The notes beneath the pieces were generated by a model, which had not been told where the DNA came from, ran no database searches, and saw nothing but the letters and a program-made list of their open reading frames with translations. Below are positions 59,530 through 64,000 of a stretch of 64,000 nucleotides of DNA, piece by piece. The stretch covers positions 1,120,001 to 1,184,000 of the forward strand of contig JABMCL010003397.1 in NCBI GenBank assembly GCA_018857735.1, given 5' to 3'. The position numbers and the translations under genes were made by a program. This DNA is from Alviniconcha marisindica (lineage: Eukaryota; Mollusca; Gastropoda; Provannidae). Within the stretch, counting starts at the first letter, position 1, and each line of letters opens with the position of its first letter.

Positions 59530-59975
59530 AAAGGTTCATATTGGGCGAAGTTTGCTTCGCGAACCTACGGTGGAAGTATTCGTCTATCGGGGTCCAAAAA
59601 GCTCGCCAACATCGTTCTGGGAACATTCGCTTATTCGACGTTCATCCTCGACTGGCTGAGAGCAGAGCTCCCTGTGAAAAATAAAAATAAATGATCGGAT
59701 CGTAGTTCTCAATGTCGGAGGATTTGTTATTGTTACTTGGGAGGCACAGCATTGTCTCAGACCCAGTAAGAACTAGTAGAGTTAATTACCTCAGTGTGTG
59801 GATGATGAAAGTCATATGACTTCCTTGGCTGTGATTAGATACATTCGACTCTGCTGCAGCAAGTTCGGCGAGCTGCATCTCATGACGACGTGGAATCGAA
59901 GTAAAGTTTGGACTGTCCGAACCATGTTCGGCGAACTAAAAGTTCAGTTAAGAAACGAATCATAGATGATGATGA
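59530..59975. mobile_element. MITE-like element F, copy 2 (many small deletions)
   Basis: Collinear with copy 1 over its length (CGCGAACCTA, GGGGTCCAAAAAGC, CTGGCTGAGAGCAGAGCTC, TTCGGCGAACTAAAAGTTCA) but peppered with one- to few-base deletions in its middle. Its right end is nearly identical to copy 1. Confidence 0.6.
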
Positions 59976-60140
59976 TGAAGTGATGCTTTATGTCCTCAGA
60001 TGTCAGTTGACATATTAGGGACAAGTTGTGACCAATGCCGAAGCACGGTTCAATAAATCTTTACGTCCACGGAAACCAGAAGGCTCGTTAGGACGGACAG
60101 TCCAGGACGGCCACCTCGACTCTCACACAGCTCCTGAACC
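59975..60140. repeat. Interspersed repeat, shared with 61260-61430
   Basis: ATGTCCTCAGATGTCAGTTG ACATATTAGGGACAAG, AATGCCGAAGCA, and TCCACGGAAACCAGAAGGCT occur in the same order at both sites. Confidence 0.75.
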
Positions 60141-60409
60141 ATGCCACTCGATGGTCCCACGTGTCGGTAGATGACGCGTCATGAGCCTGGCGAGACCAAT
60201 CAAAAGTCCGATACCTGATGAGGCAGCGGAAGAAAACAGTGGGCCGGATCGACTGGCGGCGCGTCACGCCAAACGCAGCTCTAGGCAAAGCAGGCAGTTC
60301 TACCGTTCTCGCACTTATCACACGGCTATCATGCAACACATAAACACAGCGTGTCTACGTGCGTATGCAGCGCTTGTGTGCTGTTAATGTGTTTTGATGT
60401 CGCTGTTGT

Positions 60410-60610
60410 TGTTGCTTGGGTTTTTGTTTGTTTGTTTGTTTGGTAGTGGTGGTGTTTGTTTGTTTTTGTTTTGTTTTGTTGATTTTTTGTTTTTTGTTGT
60501 TGTTGGTGGTGGTGGTGGTGCTTTTTTGTTGTTGTTGTTGGTTTGTGTGTGTGTGTGTGTATGTCTGTGTGTGTATGTCTGTGTGTGTTGTTGTTGTTGT
60601 TGTGTGCTTT
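60410..60610. repeat. TTG/TGG/TG simple repeats
   Basis: Low-complexity T and G tract; the long ORFs over it are artefacts. Confidence 0.9.
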
Positions 60611-61184
60611 TTGCGAATTATGCCACGGCGAGTCACGAAATCGAAAACGAGGCTGGGTCGTGCAAAAATGGCGAGAGGGTGTGTACACAGGACATTTTGT
60701 CGTCTGCAACGTAGCCCACCCTCCTCAGCTTCGATTTCCACCCCGGTTACCTTAGTGACCTCACCTCATGAATATTCATTGGCAACTTTCCATGAAATCT
60801 CACTTCCCAGCGCAGACTAGAGTAGTCTTGACATCCATAGTTTGTTGTTGTTGTTGTTGATGATGATGAATTCTTTAACTACAGCGCTATTCTCTGCTCT
60901 CGAGCAGGATCCAAACACAAAAAGGTTCAAACGAACGCTTATTTATTCTAACACGGACACAAGTATGCAAATTTTCGGAGAAATCCCCTTTGTCAAGCCA
61001 CAAAACGACACTTAAACAACAGAATAAACGGTTAAAAACGACGAAAAATGAGAGGATTTTTTATTTTTAAAAAAATCTTGTTTTGGTTGAGTTTTGAGTT
61101 TTTGTCACTTGTTCAGTCTTTTTGTGTTTGGATCTTGCTTCAGAACGCTAGCAGTCATTGTGTTGCACATTTTTCCTCTCCAGC

Positions 61185-61838
61185 AGACTCCGCCGTGCGC
61201 TCTTGTCGCATGTGATTCGCATGTGATTCGCATGTGATTCGCATGTGATTCGGAAGGTAGTTAGGTAGTGTTGCTTAATGTCCTCAGATGTCAGTTGACA
61301 TATTAGGGACAAGCTGTGACCAATGCCGAAGCATGGTTCAATATAGCTTTACGTCCACGGAAACCAGAAGGCTCGTTAGGACGGACAGCCCATGACGGCC
61401 ACCTCGACTCTCACACAGCTCCTGAACTATGAGTGATTCGGAATGAGTGACTAGTCTTTTTATAGCGCCTTTTGAATATCCACCCAAGTGGTGTACTTAC
61501 AGCGCTGTTTGCTTGTTACATGGCTGGTGTCACGTGGAACTGCTGTCGTCTTGGCGCAGGTTTTGTGTACACCATACAACCATGCACGAGTCTACAGTGT
61601 CACTCCTTTCAAAGCCACGTACGTAGGATGCATGCGTGTTAAGCTGTAACCTCTACCTGCATTTTTGACGGAATGACCGGATCTTACACCCGCTGCTGCA
61701 GCAACAAGGAGTGGAACGGATACCGAAATAAGAGTCAATATAGAATGTTGACCCTGACCACCGCTCTTGCCGGGACTCGAACCCGCGATCCGGCGCTCAT
61801 GAGTCCGGCGCTCTAACCACTGAGCCTTTCCACTTCCC
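61185..61838 (-). mobile_element. tRNA-headed SINE, family 1, copy C, interrupted
   Basis: Minus-strand head near 61838 (GGAAAGGCTCAGTGGTTAGA), B-box GGTTCGAGTCC, body down to 61435. The tail resumes before 61258. A 175-bp repeat sits inside. Confidence 0.75.
61258..61434. repeat. Repeat inserted in the SINE
   Basis: Second copy of the 59975-60140 repeat, flanked on both sides by GTGATTCGGAA, a likely target-site duplication. Confidence 0.7.
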
Positions 61839-61959
61839 GGTATAGTTTTGCTGTTGGCTTGAACTTGAAGCGGTTCGGATCAAAATAACAATAAACAATA
61901 ATTAAAGTATTTGTAAAGAGCAAAATCTTGTCCATAGAAACCATTCTAAGCGCACGCGC

Positions 61960-62136
<177 letters not shown>

Positions 62137-62714
62137 ATTGACTATGTCGCACACACGCACGCACAGGCACACGCACACACGAGCATTCTCACTATACAAG
62201 GCAATAAATACAAATCAAAACCCCAAGCATAGGTTTACGACAACCTCAGTCGCTCCAGCGCAGGAAGGGTGCCGGAAAGCGAGGCGCCTGTAGTGTGGTT
62301 TGGGTGGTCTTTGTTAGCCCACAGCAGCTCGCGTCTTGGATTTCACATCCATTCCATTAAATTTATTTTGGTTGTGTCCCTTGCACTTGGCGGTTGGCTG
62401 TCAGCTTGTCCAAGGTGATACAGATTATTGCTTCGCCTCTCTTAATATAGCACAGCATATTTGTGAGAAAACCGATTTTTTTAATTTTTTTTTAGCACAA
62501 CGGGGTGTTAGTGCTGTTTTCGTTTCAGTGCTGCACTTCAGTAATAATTATTACATCGCCTCCTGCTGGAACTATCCTTACAAAACCACGAATTGGGGGG
62601 GGGGATGGGGGAGAAAGAAAGATGATCGTGATTATTTCTGTCTTTACGTTTCATTCACTTCGTTTACTTCTATCTCCCCAGCCCCCGATCAGAGGCTGCT
62701 GACATTGTCATCAG

Positions 62715-63085
62715 TATCTATAAAGCCAGAACATTGTCATCAGTATCATAGAACCGTCCGTAAGCCAGAACATTGTCATCAGTATCTTATGACTGTCTCT
62801 AAGCCAGAACATTGTCATCAATATCATAGAACTGTGTGTAAGCCAGAACATTGTCATCAGTATCATAGAACTGTCTCTAAGCCAGAACATTGTCATCAGT
62901 ATCTAATAACTGTCTCTAAGCCAGAACAATTTCATCAGTATCTTATAACTGTCTCTAAGCCAGAACAATTTCATCAGTATCTTATAACTGTCTCTAAGCC
63001 AGAACATTGTCATCAGTATCTTATAACTGTCTCTAAGCCAGAACATTGTCATCAGTATCTTATGACTGTCTCTAAGCCAGAACAC
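62715..63085. repeat. 39-bp minisatellite
   Basis: About nine units of AAGCCAGAACATTGTCATCA GTATCTTATGACTGTCTCT. 39 is divisible by three and leaves frames open on both strands. Confidence 0.93.
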
Positions 63086-63099
63086 TGGGGCTAAAACAA

Positions 63100-64000
63100 T
63101 ACATCCGTAGTCTGATGTTGGCCAGAACACGATTTTTAACATTTAGTTTATAAGATATAAACAGTTTGATGTCAAGATTGCGTGCGTGCGTGCTTATTAC
63201 TGACTATTTTGACTGGTGTATGTTTGCTGTTTTCTTGCTCTGTCTTGAACTGTGAAGCAGGCCTTGACCTGTGGTCTGGTGATTTGTGTTTGCCTGTCAC
63301 GCGACTTTGGCGGTTGCCTAGAAGTTAAAGGAGAACGGAAGCAAAAAAGCATGTGGGATCTTTTCGATAGTAAGTAACTTGGTATTTTACGCCCAGTCAA
63401 CCATTACGGTTATATTAGGGCGATGATGATATATAAAAGCAATCATCATCATCATCATCATCATTTATTTTTCACTCCATTTCTCGCCGTGTTTGTTAAA
63501 AATCTATATATAAAAGTCTTTTTATGAAATATTGATAGAACAAACGAATGAAGTATGCAGATAAAAAATATTTGCATATTTTCTGCGTTTTCAAGTCAGC
63601 TTGCCTCGTCGGTTGGGTTCCCCTTTAAATAATGACGAATCAATCAACCTTGACTTGTAACGAGCAGTCGTCTCTGCCGACAGCGCCAGTGTCCGTGTGC
63701 AAATCCGGGCCGGCGAGATATTTATAGCCCAACAAACAAAGGGATTGGATATCCTCGATTGACGTCACGCCTACTTAAGCTCAGAGCCGGTGATCGCTGC
63801 AAACTCCAAGCACTGGTTTACGACATCCGTCCTTCAGCCACTGCCGTATTTAGTTACGCCATAGGGTCCAGAAAACTGTCAGCTAACGAGCAGTTTTTTT
63901 GTTGGTGCTTATGTTTGTGGTAGTATGTTTGTTAAGAACAACTCAAATAAAACAAGGCGCGTCATTTATAGCCGCCAACAAAGTTTACGCCAGCACAAAT
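63100..64000. other. End of window, possible promoter-like block
   Basis: ATC repeats at 63440-63470. A full CRE (TGACGTCA, 63760-63767) and TATTTATAGCCC (63718-63730) occur in a GC-richer stretch. No coding exon is recognised before the window ends. Confidence 0.3.

Noticed and set aside
60416..60820. 134-residue ORF
   Set aside because: Most of it translates TTG/TGG simple repeats; the remainder shows no recognisable domain.

Overview
The window is animal (eukaryotic) nuclear DNA. It carries two conserved multi-exon genes arranged head to head, with the remaining sequence made of introns, interspersed transposons, minisatellites and microsatellites. Several unrelated tRNA-headed SINE families, a decayed CR1/L2-like LINE, many CA tracts and very dense intronic minisatellites fit a marine mollusc, perhaps a gastropod. 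That assignment is an inference from style and protein divergence, not a match to a reference.

The minus strand from 23954 down to 4270 holds an ERCC5/XPG nuclease gene (nucleotide excision repair 3' incision) in 14 coding exons, about 1660 residues. The plus strand from 25790 to 51866 holds a complete DKC1/dyskerin gene (H/ACA RNP pseudouridine synthase) in 14 coding exons and 504 residues. Every exon junction has GT/AG ends and compatible phase. The start codons are about 1.8 kb apart, so the genes may share a divergent promoter region. Dyskerin reads cleanly. XPG needs three single-base corrections (two in the large spacer exon 6, one in exon 12), most simply explained as uncorrected assembly indels.

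Layout: 1-4.2 kb is repeats (LINE 3' end, tRNA-headed SINE, 17-bp minisatellite, foldback element). 4.3-24 kb is XPG; its introns hold a 44/88-bp satellite, TTAA-flanked MITEs, a THAP-domain relic between inverted repeats, and 55-bp and about 65-bp arrays. 24-25.8 kb is the intergenic promoter region. 25.8-51.9 kb is DKC1; intron 1 carries a 4.3-kb 56-bp satellite, two large foldbacks and a LINE, and later introns carry more arrays. 52-54.4 kb is its likely 3' flank or UTR. 54.4-64 kb is repeat-rich with no gene I recognise.

The most unusual pattern is that minisatellites repeatedly contain or abut a real splice site. Arrays made of copies of an exon edge plus its splice signal lie beside XPG exons 4 and 7 and DKC1 exons 2, 6 and 8, and arrays start at the acceptors of XPG exons 10 and 12. 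Other minisatellites have grown inside a SINE and inside a MITE, and one SINE end supplies the 3' splice-site tract of XPG exon 9.
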